Source of the DNA: an uncultured Actinomycetes bacterium
GTDB lineage: Bacteria > Actinomycetota > Acidimicrobiia > Acidimicrobiales > Acidimicrobilacustridaceae
Assembly: GCA_937927725.1 (NCBI GenBank)
Contig: CALBSE010000004.1
Span: 1 to 34,964 of the forward strand
DNA: 34,964 nucleotides
Direction of reading: 5' to 3'
Shown here: positions 23,189 through 31,114 of the stretch, piece after piece
Numbering within the stretch: position 1 is the first letter of the stretch
Layout of the letters: every line of letters begins with the position of its first letter
The notes under the pieces: generated by a model
What the model was told of the DNA's origin: nothing
Databases searched by the model: none
The model's input: the letters and a program-made list of their open reading frames with translations, nothing else
Translations under genes and position numbers: made by a program

Positions 23189-24400
23189 ATGGCAAACGAT
23201 GACATTTGGATTCTCGGCATCAACATGACCAAGTTCGGAAAGCATCCGGACAAGGACGTTGTCGATCTTGCTTCCGAGGCTGCGCTTGCTGCGCTCGCCG
23301 ACGGTGGCGTCACCATCAAAGACATGGGCATCCTGGCTGCCGGCAATCTCATGGGTGCTGCGGCGGGTATCGGTCAGCAACTGCAGAAGCAGATTGGTCA
23401 GACCGGCATTCCGGTGTTCAACGTCGCAAACGCATGCGCAACGGGTGCAACCGCGCTGCGCACCGTGATCATGGCGATCAAGGCCGGCGAATGCGATATG
23501 GGTCTCGCCGTTGGCGTCGAAAAGCTTTCGGGCGCAGGCATGCTCGGCGCTGGTTTCGGTGCAGCCGCATCTGACGAATGGACTCCCGCTGGTCGTTACG
23601 GCGCGGTGTCTGGTTTCGAAGGCAAGCTCGGCACCGACATGATGCCCGGCGTGTTCGCGCAGGTGGGTATGGAATACCTCCACAAGCACCCCTATGACGG
23701 CGCCGACTTCGAACTCTTCGCTGGCATCTCGGCGAAGAACCATTTCAACTCCACCATGAATCCGCTTGCGGCAATTCAGAAGGACATGTCGGTTGAGCAG
23801 ATCATGGCCGAGCCCATGATCGCCTACCCGAACACTCGTGCAATGTGCTCGGCAAACAGCGATGGTGCTGCGGCAGCTGTTGTTGTTTCCGGTGCGAAGT
23901 TGCGCACGTTGTCGAAGGAACAGCAGAAGCGGGCCGTCAAGGTTTCGGCGTCAATCCTTACGAGCGATCCGTACCAAGAGGCATGTCAGATCCTTCCCGA
24001 CGTCAACACGCTCACTCGTTCGGCAGCCAAGCAGGCCTATGAGCTTGCTGGCGTTGGTCCAGAAGATCTCGACCTTGTCGAACTTCATGACTGCTTCGCC
24101 ACCGCGGAACTCGTGCACTACGACAACCTCATGCTTTGCGGCGAAGGCAATGCAGTCGACTTCTTCCTGTCGGGCGCAACCACGCGTGACGGCAAGACCC
24201 CAGTGAATGTTTCTGGTGGTCTTGAATCGAAGGGTCACCCCATCGCCGCAACCGGCATCGCCAACATCTGGGAAATCTGTTACCACCTTCGTGGTGAAGC
24301 GGGTCCTCGTCAGATCGAAGGCGCAAAGGTTGGCCTTGCTCATGTCATTGGCCTCGGTTCGGCCTGTGGTGTGCACATCCTCGAGAAGTCCGGACTCTAA
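23189..24400 (+). CDS. Thiolase family protein (SCP2/lipid-transfer type)
   Basis: A 403-residue thiolase-superfamily enzyme. The nucleophile Cys83 lies in NVANACATGATALR. Later active-site blocks are LVELHDCFATAELVHY and GGLESKGHPIAATG. This matches SCP2-type thiolases that act with a separate DUF35 protein, encoded directly upstream. Catalytic Cys, HDCF and GHP elements are all present, so it is expected to be active in C-C bond cleavage or condensation of acyl-CoA, not only as a lipid carrier. Substrate cannot be read from the sequence. Start ATG 23189 has GAGGGGAC upstream. Confidence 0.93.
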   Translation: MANDDIWILGINMTKFGKHPDKDVVDLASEAALAALADGGVTIKDMGILAAGNLMGAAAGIGQQLQKQIGQTGIPVFNVANACATGATALRTVIMAIKAGECDMGLAVGVEKLSGAGMLGAGFGAAASDEWTPAGRYGAVSGFEGKLGTDMMPGVFAQVGMEYLHKHPYDGADFELFAGISAKNHFNSTMNPLAAIQKDMSVEQIMAEPMIAYPNTRAMCSANSDGAAAAVVVSGAKLRTLSKEQQKRAVKVSASILTSDPYQEACQILPDVNTLTRSAAKQAYELAGVGPEDLDLVELHDCFATAELVHYDNLMLCGEGNAVDFFLSGATTRDGKTPVNVSGGLESKGHPIAATGIANIWEICYHLRGEAGPRQIEGAKVGLAHVIGLGSACGVHILEKSGL

Positions 24401-24419
24401 GACCCAGCGTTAGCGGGTC
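24401..24419 (+). terminator. Weak hairpin between the thiolase gene and the tetR-like gene
   Basis: Short inverted repeat GACCC...GGGTC immediately after the thiolase stop codon, without a U-run. It may attenuate transcription or be chance. Confidence 0.3.
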
Positions 24420-24426
24420 GTTCATC

Positions 24427-25020
24427 GTGAGTTCTCGACTTCCAGCGTCTGAACGTCGCCAGCAGCTGCTCGATACAGCGCTGGCGACGTTTGCGCGTCT
24501 GGGATACCGAGATGCTGCGATGAACGACATCGCTGACGCAGCGGGCGTTACAAAGCCGGTGCTGTACCAACACTTCGCGTCGAAGCGCGAACTGTTTCTT
24601 GAATTGTTGGCCGATGTCGCGAGTCGTTTGCGTTCGGCGGTTCGCGATGCGGTCTCCTCATCGGCCGCTGTTGGTCCGCGGGCGCAGGTCGAGGCTGGAT
24701 TCGCAGCCTGGTTCAACTGGGTCGATACCAATCGCGATGGATTCACGGTGTTATTCGATAGTGAAGTGCGTCGCGACCCCGAGTTCGCCGAACAAGCAGC
24801 AAAGGTGCAACGGCAAATGGCCGACACCGTTGCGGAGTTCATCGTCGCAGAGGGGCTCGATCCCGACCGCCGTCGCCTCCTGGCCTACGGCATCGTTGGG
24901 CTTGGCGAAAGCACCTGTCGTCGTTGGCTCGAAAAAGAAATTGCTCTTGACGCCGATGAACTCGCCGTGCAGGTTTCGAGTCTGGCGTGGTCAGGACTGC
25001 GCGGGCTTTCGCCCAACTGA
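24427..25020 (+). CDS. TetR-family transcriptional regulator
   Basis: A 197-residue DNA-binding repressor-type protein. The N-terminal domain reads RRQQLLDTALATFARLGY, then the helix-turn-helix AAMNDIADAAGVTKPVLYQHF and the conserved SKRELFLELL. The C-terminal ligand domain is all-helical and ends WSGLRGLSPN. It starts 26 bp after the thiolase gene on the same strand, so it may be co-transcribed and sense an acyl-CoA or lipid. That regulatory link is inference. GTG start, no obvious ribosome-binding site. Confidence 0.92.
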   Translation: MSSRLPASERRQQLLDTALATFARLGYRDAAMNDIADAAGVTKPVLYQHFASKRELFLELLADVASRLRSAVRDAVSSSAAVGPRAQVEAGFAAWFNWVDTNRDGFTVLFDSEVRRDPEFAEQAAKVQRQMADTVAEFIVAEGLDPDRRRLLAYGIVGLGESTCRRWLEKEIALDADELAVQVSSLAWSGLRGLSPN

Positions 25021-25027
25021 TCGTTTG

Positions 25028-25300
25028 TTAACGGCCGTTCTCAAGATCGTCGCGCTCAGCAGCTTTCACGGCATAACCGGCGACGATCGCTGGTGCGAGG
25101 AGCGCGGAACCGATTGCCATCAGGATGACGATCGCGGTTACCAATCCGCCGGTGAACCCGGCAAAGAAGCCGACAAAGAAGATCACGACGGCAATGGCGA
25201 ATAACAAATAGCCAATTCGCTGTGCCATCGACGCAGCTCGCGCGATCTGTGCACGGCGCATGCGCACCGGGTCGTTCGAGTAGTCAGGCTGATCGGTCAC
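25028..25300 (-). CDS. Small two-pass membrane protein
   Basis: A 90-residue protein with a charged N-terminus (DPVRMRRAQIARAASMAQRIG), two hydrophobic segments (about residues 30-48 and 52-75) and a charged tail. No family recognised. Its GTG overlaps the stop of the glycosyltransferase gene as GTGA, so the two are translationally coupled. Confidence 0.75.
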   Translation of the reverse strand: MTDQPDYSNDPVRMRRAQIARAASMAQRIGYLLFAIAVVIFFVGFFAGFTGGLVTAIVILMAIGSALLAPAIVAGYAVKAAERDDLENGR

Positions 25301-26403
25301 GGCAACCAGCCTGCCTCATCGAGGAGGGCAGTCAGTGCCGTTTGCATGACTTCGAGTGAAAGGGTGGATTTCACGACTTCAACGTTGTGATCAATCAACG
25401 ATCGATCGCTAGCAGTGAGCCACGACTTGAGGGCTTCTGTGTCGTTTGCGTCGAACCACAGCAACCCGAGCGCTTGAAGTTCTTCAGCAACGGGGTAGTG
25501 ACCAACGATTGCGGGCCGTCGATGAATGGCCGCATCAATCGGAGGATTGCCGAAACCTTCCCATGTTGAGGGAAAGACCACGACGTCACTCGCGGCGTAC
25601 ATGTCGGCAAGCGAATTCGCGGGTTCGTGAACAACCTTGATGCCGCGGGAACGCGCATCGTCAAGGAGGGCCTGGAGAGTTTCGCCGTAGCCCTCTTCAG
25701 CCGGTCCAGTAATCCAGTAGGTCGCCCTTAGCTCTTCTGCGATGTCGATGGCGAGCGGAACGTTCTTTCGTTCAATGGCGCGTACCGGATGCACGAGGAC
25801 CAACTCATCGGGGCGGAATCCAAGGCGGCGACGTTCACTTTCTCGGTCTCCCAGTTCGGCATGGACATCAAATCCGTTGCGGATAGTCAGCGCGTCGAAT
25901 CCACGTTCAACGAACTGCCGTCGGGTGAGTTCATTGATCGTGACGTGACGCCACTGTCCGCTCGGTACGGCCTCACGGGGAGGAAGTTCGACGACGTCTG
26001 CGTAGCGGTCGCGTTGCCAGGCCGGGTCGTGGTGATGCCAAATGGTTGGCAGACCTTCGCGGGCGCGCGCCACAGCGATCGCGGCGGGGAGATTCATGGG
26101 TATGGACCCGAGGTTCTCGACGATAACGAGATCTACATCGGAAAGGACGGCCGTCACCTCGGAGCAAAGTCGTTCGATGTCGGCTTCGGTCGCTGCGTTG
26201 GGGCCGCGTAGACCGGCAGCGCCATCGGGCCACCTCCCGATCGCGAGATCGGGGATGACAACGTCAACAGTGCCCTCGCCGGCAACGGTTCGAATCTCGA
26301 ATCCGACACGATGCAGCGCCTGCATCCATGTATCGGCCACGATGGACACGCCATCGGTACCGCCGAGACGAAACGAAAGCACAGCGCACGTGGACATTGA
26401 CAC
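25297..26403 (-). CDS. Glycosyltransferase, GT4-like (GT-B fold)
   Basis: A 368-residue protein with GT-B architecture. The N-terminal domain starts CAVLSFRLGGTDGVSIVADTW and includes LPTIWHHHDPAW. The C-terminal nucleotide-sugar domain has LVLVHPVRAIERKN and the characteristic block SDVVVFPSTWEGFGNPPIDAAIHRRPAIV. The EGFGNPPIDA element contains the Glu expected to bind the sugar donor. No signal peptide, so cytoplasmic. Start is GTG at 26403 or ATG at 26397. It is divergent from a GH63-like hydrolase gene with only about 15 bp between start codons, hinting at shared control of a glucosylated compound. Acceptor unknown. Confidence 0.85.
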   Translation of the reverse strand: MSMSTCAVLSFRLGGTDGVSIVADTWMQALHRVGFEIRTVAGEGTVDVVIPDLAIGRWPDGAAGLRGPNAATEADIERLCSEVTAVLSDVDLVIVENLGSIPMNLPAAIAVARAREGLPTIWHHHDPAWQRDRYADVVELPPREAVPSGQWRHVTINELTRRQFVERGFDALTIRNGFDVHAELGDRESERRRLGFRPDELVLVHPVRAIERKNVPLAIDIAEELRATYWITGPAEEGYGETLQALLDDARSRGIKVVHEPANSLADMYAASDVVVFPSTWEGFGNPPIDAAIHRRPAIVGHYPVAEELQALGLLWFDANDTEALKSWLTASDRSLIDHNVEVVKSTLSLEVMQTALTALLDEAGWLP

Positions 26404-26418
26404 CGGAAGGGGACGAGG

Positions 26419-27600
26419 GTGACCGACGGGATGGACGGAGAAGGCCTCACGCTACCGGCCGATCCGGGGATGGTCTGGGCCGCAGCTCGTGCCGTACTTG
26501 ACGCCAATTGGCGACCAGAGGGTTACACCGTGCCCAATGCTGAGGTGTACCCGTTCCAGTGGCTCTGGGATTCCTGCTTTCACGCCATCACGTGGGCTGA
26601 CCTCGGCGAGCCTGATCGAGCCCGGAGCGAACTCACCCATCTCTTCCGAACGCAGAATGCCGAGGGATTCGTTCCGCATATTGATTACGAATTCTCACCG
26701 AATCATCACGGTAACTTTTGGAAGCGCGAAGGTCACTCGTCGATCACGCAGCCTCCAATGTTCGGCCATGCGATTGCCGAGCTCGCTCGACGCGGTGTCG
26801 ACGTCAGTGATCTCGTTAGCCCGGCAACAGCGGGGCTCAACTTCTTGTTTGATCATCGAGCGCGCGTCGACGGTTTGATTGCGCTGTGTCACCCGTGGGA
26901 AAGCGGTGGCGACGATTGCCCGCGTTGGGACCACTGGTCTCCCGATGGCTGGGACGTCAGCAAGTGGCGTGAAACGAAAGGAGCGCTCGTTGGAACAGTG
27001 CAACATTCGACAATGGGTTCACCAATTTCGAATCCGTCGTTCGTTGTCGCGAGTTGCGGGTTCAACGCACTCGTTGCGTTTAATGCGTACGAACTGGCAT
27101 CGGTGACTGGTGACGCATCGTTGATTGAAAAGGCGGATGCATTGAGCCACCGATTGTTTGAGCAGTGGGACGAACAAATCGGGACTTGGGTTGACACAGG
27201 TGATTCAGCAATCGATTCAGGTCGAGTTCGTTCGCTCGATGCGATGCTCCCTGTATTGGTTGCGGCAAATGAATCAGTGATTGAACGAGTTTTCAGCGAC
27301 CTTCGCGATGTCACCGCCTTTGGCGGTGCCACTGGTCCGGCGGGGATGCATCGCGATGAGCCAACCTTCGAAGCGCGTACCTATTGGCGCGGTCCTGCAT
27401 GGCCGCAACTCACATACTTGTTCTGGGTTGCTGCGCAACGACATAGCCGGGTTGAAGATGCGACTGCATTTGCAGACATGCTCACACGCGGCGCGGTTGC
27501 ATCATCGTGGGCCGAGTACTGGGACGCGAACGATGGCACCGGCTTAGGTGCAGCGCCGCAGTCGTGGGCCGCACTTGCTGCTGTCGTTCAGCCTCGTTGA
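26419..27600 (+). CDS. GH63-like glycoside hydrolase (glucosylglycerate/mannosylglycerate hydrolase type)
   Basis: A 393-residue (alpha/alpha)6-barrel hydrolase. Blocks recalled from GH63 and trehalase-like enzymes are YPFQWLWDSCFHAITWADLG near the N-terminus, HPWESGGDDCPRWDHW in the middle, TYWRGPAWPQLTYLFW, and the C-terminal SWAEYWDANDGTGLGAAPQSW. The Asp of LWDSCFHA and the Glu of the C-terminal WAEYWDA are plausible catalytic acids. The short length fits the glucosylglycerate/mannosylglycerate hydrolase subgroup rather than eukaryotic processing glucosidases; substrate is inferred. No signal peptide. GTG start with GGAAGGGGA upstream, within the divergent gap to the glycosyltransferase gene. 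Confidence 0.82.
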   Translation: MTDGMDGEGLTLPADPGMVWAAARAVLDANWRPEGYTVPNAEVYPFQWLWDSCFHAITWADLGEPDRARSELTHLFRTQNAEGFVPHIDYEFSPNHHGNFWKREGHSSITQPPMFGHAIAELARRGVDVSDLVSPATAGLNFLFDHRARVDGLIALCHPWESGGDDCPRWDHWSPDGWDVSKWRETKGALVGTVQHSTMGSPISNPSFVVASCGFNALVAFNAYELASVTGDASLIEKADALSHRLFEQWDEQIGTWVDTGDSAIDSGRVRSLDAMLPVLVAANESVIERVFSDLRDVTAFGGATGPAGMHRDEPTFEARTYWRGPAWPQLTYLFWVAAQRHSRVEDATAFADMLTRGAVASSWAEYWDANDGTGLGAAPQSWAALAAVVQPR

Positions 27601-27618
27601 CGCTGCGCGAGGAGCAAC

Positions 27619-28008
27619 TCAGGAAGCGCGGTTGATGCGAGCGGCGTGAGCCGCTGCTGCTGCGTCTTCGCGTTCGATCTCGGCTGCAGTGAGAATGCGA
27701 ACAGAACTTCCACCGGCGGGGACTGGTCGGGGCGGCGGAACAAGAGTGGTTGCTCGAACAGCGGGGTCGAGCAATGTGCCTGAGATGCGAACTTCACCCG
27801 TGAGGTCACGGGTGAGGGCGAGGTGGTTGCGGGGATCGGGAACGACCTCGACGATCGACCAAAGTGCGGCATCGGCGCCGATTGGAAGACGAACCTCGGC
27901 GGGCCGTCGAGTGATCCGTGACTGGGTGGCTTCGCCCGATCGGCGGTTGGCAATGAGAGCGATGACGAGAAGGACTGCGAGGAGAAGAGCAGCAATCACA
28001 AGTGCCAT
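27619..28008 (-). CDS. Membrane-anchored protein of unknown function
   Basis: A 129-residue protein with one N-terminal hydrophobic segment (MALVIAALLLAVLLVIALIA), then a basic patch and a soluble domain of about 100 residues with no motif I know. The C-terminus is an Ala/Glu-rich helix (AAEIEREDAAAAAHAARI). A TAACTT hexamer (28017-28022) lies 8 nt before the ATG, consistent with a leaderless transcript. Convergent with the GH63-like gene (18-bp gap). Confidence 0.7.
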   Translation of the reverse strand: MALVIAALLLAVLLVIALIANRRSGEATQSRITRRPAEVRLPIGADAALWSIVEVVPDPRNHLALTRDLTGEVRISGTLLDPAVRATTLVPPPRPVPAGGSSVRILTAAEIEREDAAAAAHAARINRAS

Positions 28009-28016
28009 GGGGCAAA

Positions 28017-28022
28017 AAGTTA
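28017..28022 (-). promoter_or_regulatory. Putative -10 element (TAACTT)
   Basis: Minus-strand TAnnnT hexamer 8 nt before the ATG of the membrane-anchored protein gene; no Shine-Dalgarno sequence. Confidence 0.4.
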
Positions 28023-28085
28023 GAACCGCCGCGCGTCCGGGTGGTGGATCCTCAAACGTGATCTCGCGGCGCGCGTTCGCAGCGC

Positions 28086-28113
28086 GCGCTGACGAACGCG
28101 AACGCGTCAGCGC
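28086..28113 (-). terminator. Hairpin overlapping the lipoprotein stop codon
   Basis: GCGCTGACG / CGTCAGCGC, a 9-bp stem with a 10-nt loop, spanning the end of the lipoprotein gene. It is GC-rich and lacks a U-run. Confidence 0.4.
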
Positions 28114-28709
28114 TTGGAATCTTTGATTGATCCGGTGAGCTTGCCTTTGGGATCAAACGCAGTGCATCCGATGACTTGAACGCCGCGATTGCGCTGCTCT
28201 TCGGTTGGTAACACCCAGCCGACTTCAAGCGACGAACTCGGATACGGAATTCCCACGTAGGTCTTGAACGCGGCCGGACACAATCTTTTGGCGGCGGTGG
28301 TGAACTGCTCGGCGGTGGGGGTCGGAGTGGGAGCCAGTCCCGCAGTGGGTGCGGCGATTACTTCGTATTGATGAGGGAGATCGCAGCTCAGACGCAACAT
28401 CACGTCTTTGTCGCTCTTCATCGTGGCGTCAGCGGCGGGAACGGCTCTGGTGGTGACCGCTTTGCCGGTGGCAACCGACCGAAGGTCAATGCAGTCGCCA
28501 ACAACGGGCCCGTAGACGAAGGAGATTCGCCCGACGCCGGCTTCTGGTTCGAGAGTTGTCGTCGTCGTGGGACCCGGTGCAGTTGTGGTCGTGCTGGCTG
28601 TCGTCGTGGTCGAAGAGGCACTCTTCGATGACGAGGAGCACCCGGCAACTGCGAGGGAGGCAACGGCGAGTGCGGCAACGATGCCGGCGAGTCGATGGCG
28701 TGTGGTCAT
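28107..28709 (-). CDS. Septum_form-like lipoprotein
   Basis: A 200-residue lipoprotein. The signal peptide ends with lipobox LAVAGC, followed by a Ser/Thr linker (SSTTTTASTTTT). The extracytoplasmic domain has spaced cysteines (VGDCIDL, LSCDLPHQYEV, RLCPAAF, QVIGCTAFD), the layout of actinobacterial Septum_form (septum-formation-related) domains. The family name is from memory of that cysteine and DLPHxYEV pattern. The ATG at 28709 is preferred; an in-frame TTG at 28715 overlaps the sortase stop. It directly follows the sortase gene, so the two form an operon. Precise role unknown. Confidence 0.85.
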   Translation of the reverse strand: MTTRHRLAGIVAALAVASLAVAGCSSSSKSASSTTTTASTTTTAPGPTTTTTLEPEAGVGRISFVYGPVVGDCIDLRSVATGKAVTTRAVPAADATMKSDKDVMLRLSCDLPHQYEVIAAPTAGLAPTPTPTAEQFTTAAKRLCPAAFKTYVGIPYPSSSLEVGWVLPTEEQRNRGVQVIGCTAFDPKGKLTGSIKDSKR

Positions 28710-28711
28710 GG

Positions 28712-29683
28712 TCAATAGGACGCAGGTAGGAGTCGGGCAATGTTGGTGAAAGCGAAGAACATCAACACCAGGACGATGGGCGTACCGACGGCGTAGGTCG
28801 TGAGGAACTTCCAGTCTTTCAAGCGTGACACGCGTTGCGCGCGTTTACGCAGCAGGGTTGGCGTCCAAAATCGGGCCAACCACCACGTGCCAAACCAAAG
28901 CAGACCCGTGAGAAGCGACCAGAAAATTGCCGCAGGCCAGGCCGACGAGTCTCCGCTCGCGAGGGCATCAGTAGACGCGTCGGTGGTGACGCCGTCGTAG
29001 GTCGGAATCGGAGTCGGTGGCGCGGGATTTGAAGTAAGTGTGGCCGTGACCACGATGCGTTGTGATGCAGTGAACTTCGGATGACACGCCATGAGCGTGA
29101 GGCGATTTCCAACGTTTTGGTCGAGGATCGAAAGATCGTTGGGTGAAACGATGATGTGGCCCGAGGTTGTTCCATCCTTCGGGTCAATGTGGGCGTCGAC
29201 GTTGTAGGTAAAGGTCCCCTGCAACGTCTGAACGGTGATGGTGTCGCCGGGCACGAGTTCGTCGATGCGATTGAACGGCGCCTTGTAGGTCGTGCGATGA
29301 CCAGCGACAGCTGCGTTACCTGGTTGACCGGGAAGCGGAGTTTGCGGGAAGTGTCCTGGTCCTTGTTGGAGCCACTTGAGGTCAACTCCCTGCAGCATGA
29401 CGAAGTCTGAGTCGATTGACTTCATCGTGATGCGGGCAATCGGATCACCAGGTTCGGGAATGGGAAGGTCAGAAGGAGCAGTGACGACCGGTTGCGTCTC
29501 TGCTGACGCTGGTGGCGGCGCGAACTCGGCAATCTGCGTGTTGAATTCTTTGGTCAGGTTGTCCTGCGCTCGGGCGGTCGAAAGTCCTGTTCCCCAGAGT
29601 TGGTAGGCAACGAACAGCAAAATCACGACGCCTGCTCGCATCATGAATCGCCCGATTGCGCCCACGACGCTCCACAACTGCAC
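28712..29683 (-). CDS. Class E-like sortase
   Basis: A membrane-anchored transpeptidase that cleaves C-terminal sorting signals and attaches proteins to the wall. The 323-residue protein has an N-terminal membrane segment (about 13-30) and a Pro-rich linker. The sortase barrel carries His129 (AVAGHRTTYKAPF), Cys200 (LTLMACHPKF) and Arg209 (SQRIVV), the complete catalytic triad. After a Pro/Thr/Ser linker there are two further membrane segments (around 248-267 and 296-313), typical of class E. The LPATG protein at the start of the window is a plausible substrate, although many class E enzymes prefer LAxTG. GTG start with TAGGGT 6 nt upstream. Confidence 0.92.
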   Translation of the reverse strand: MQLWSVVGAIGRFMMRAGVVILLFVAYQLWGTGLSTARAQDNLTKEFNTQIAEFAPPPASAETQPVVTAPSDLPIPEPGDPIARITMKSIDSDFVMLQGVDLKWLQQGPGHFPQTPLPGQPGNAAVAGHRTTYKAPFNRIDELVPGDTITVQTLQGTFTYNVDAHIDPKDGTTSGHIIVSPNDLSILDQNVGNRLTLMACHPKFTASQRIVVTATLTSNPAPPTPIPTYDGVTTDASTDALASGDSSAWPAAIFWSLLTGLLWFGTWWLARFWTPTLLRKRAQRVSRLKDWKFLTTYAVGTPIVLVLMFFAFTNIARLLPASY

Positions 29684-29689
29684 GGGCGA

Positions 29690-29695
29690 ACCCTA
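29690..29695 (-). promoter_or_regulatory. Putative -10 element (TAGGGT) of the sortase gene
   Basis: Minus-strand TAnnnT hexamer 6 nt before the GTG start; no Shine-Dalgarno sequence, so possibly leaderless. Confidence 0.4.
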
Positions 29696-29734
29696 GCGAG
29701 GGCGGTCGCTTGGTCTCACAGCAGGGGTGACCAC

Positions 29735-29740
29735 TACCCT
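29735..29740 (+). promoter_or_regulatory. Putative -10 element (TACCCT) of the ccm operon
   Basis: TAnnnT hexamer 11 nt before the ccmA ATG. It would give a leader of only a few bases for the whole ccmABCDEFG transcript. Confidence 0.4.
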
Positions 29741-29751
29741 GACGACACCCC

Positions 29752-30456
29752 ATGGAGCCCGATGACCCCACTTTCCGGTCCGGGACGGAGCCCGTGGTCC
29801 ACCTCCGCGGGGCGGTGGCCCTGCTTGGCCGATTCCCTGCCCTTGCCGGTGTCGATCTTGATGTCGACCGGCGCCGCATCGTGCTGTTGCGCGGCGCGAA
29901 TGGAGCGGGCAAGACGACGCTCCTGAGGGCGCTCGCCGGATTAGTGCCGATCACCTCTGGCGAAGCCGTTGTGCTGGGTATCGACCTTCGGGATGACCGA
30001 CGCGCGGTTCGCGATCGCGTTGGGTTGTTAGCGCACGGGACCGGTCTCTACGACGAACTCACCGTTGAGGACAACGTTCGATTCTGGACACGAGCGGCGC
30101 GCGCCGACATTTCCGATGCAGATGCAGCGATGGCCCGCCTTGGTCTTGACGGTCGGCTGCGAGATGTTGCTGTTGGTCGTTTGTCAACGGGCCAGAGGCG
30201 ACGAACATCGCTTGCCTGTTTGCTCGCTCGTCGCCCGGAACTCTGGTTGCTCGATGAACCCCACGCCGGTCTCGACAAAGAAGGTCGCGACATCGTTGAT
30301 GAGTTGGTTCGTTCTGCGGCTCAGGCAGGGGCAACGATCATTTTGAGTTCTCACGAACTCGATCGGTCCATAGATCTTGCCGATGAGATCGTGACTCTCG
30401 GTGGTGGCATCGCACTCGACGACGAAGCCGAAGGTGGTCGTTTCCATGCTGAGTGA
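29752..30456 (+). CDS. ccmA: CcmA, haem-exporter ABC ATPase
   Basis: ATPase subunit of the CcmAB complex that drives release of holo-CcmE from CcmC in System I cytochrome c maturation. The 234-residue protein has Walker A GANGAGKT (48-55), ABC signature LSTGQ (144-148), Walker B LWLLDEP (164-170) and the switch His in ILSSHE. Small size and gene order support CcmA over a generic ABC ATPase. It overlaps ccmB by 11 nt. Confidence 0.93.
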   Translation: MEPDDPTFRSGTEPVVHLRGAVALLGRFPALAGVDLDVDRRRIVLLRGANGAGKTTLLRALAGLVPITSGEAVVLGIDLRDDRRAVRDRVGLLAHGTGLYDELTVEDNVRFWTRAARADISDADAAMARLGLDGRLRDVAVGRLSTGQRRRTSLACLLARRPELWLLDEPHAGLDKEGRDIVDELVRSAAQAGATIILSSHELDRSIDLADEIVTLGGGIALDDEAEGGRFHAE

Positions 30457-31114
30457 TGCATGGCTGATCGCTCGCAAGGATCTCAAACTCGAGATTCGCT
30501 CGCGCGTGGCACTCAATCAGGTCATTCCCTTCGCCATCCTCGTACTGGTGCTCTTCGCGTTTGCCCTTGACCCCGATCGCGGTCTTCTTCAGAAGGCCAC
30601 CCCGGGCCTGTATTGGATCGCTGTACTTTTCAGCGGCCTGCTGGCGATGCAGCGGTCGTTTTCGGTCGAAGCAGCCGACGGTGTGACCGATGCCCTGCGG
30701 CTTTCGGGACTGACACCGGGCGGGATCTACCTAGGCAAAACCCTTTCGGTCGCGGTCCAGCTTCTCGTGCTCGAGGTGCTTCTCGGGGCTGGAGTAGCGC
30801 TGTTGTACGGCACGGTCATTACCGGCTGGCTCTTGCTCTTCACCACGATTGTGGTCGCGACCGCTGCGATCTCGACGGCCGGTACCCTCTTCGGCGTTGT
30901 GGCAGCGGGTCTCCGAGTACGTGAAACCCTCCTTCCACTCCTACTGTTGCCAGTACTCGCTCCGGTTTTGATCGGATCAACACGTGCCTTCGAAGCAGCG
31001 CTCAGCGGAACTCCGTCCGAGGGCTGGCCGTGGGTCGGATTGATGAGTGCGTTCGCTGTTGTGTACGTGGTGGCCGGAATTTTCGGATTCGGCCCCTTGA
31101 TGGAGGAATCGTGA
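30446..31114 (+). CDS. ccmB: CcmB, haem-exporter membrane subunit
   Basis: Membrane partner of CcmA. The 222-residue protein has six hydrophobic segments. The N-terminal amphipathic start MLSDAWLIARKDLKLEIRSR is typical of CcmB, and the segment GLLAMQRSFSVEAADGVTDALRLSG is a family hallmark. The ATG at 30446 is chosen because an AAGGTGG lies upstream and it matches the family N-terminus; the longer open frame would add 15 unrelated residues. Overlaps ccmC as GTGA. Confidence 0.92.
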   Translation: MLSDAWLIARKDLKLEIRSRVALNQVIPFAILVLVLFAFALDPDRGLLQKATPGLYWIAVLFSGLLAMQRSFSVEAADGVTDALRLSGLTPGGIYLGKTLSVAVQLLVLEVLLGAGVALLYGTVITGWLLLFTTIVVATAAISTAGTLFGVVAAGLRVRETLLPLLLLPVLAPVLIGSTRAFEAALSGTPSEGWPWVGLMSAFAVVYVVAGIFGFGPLMEES

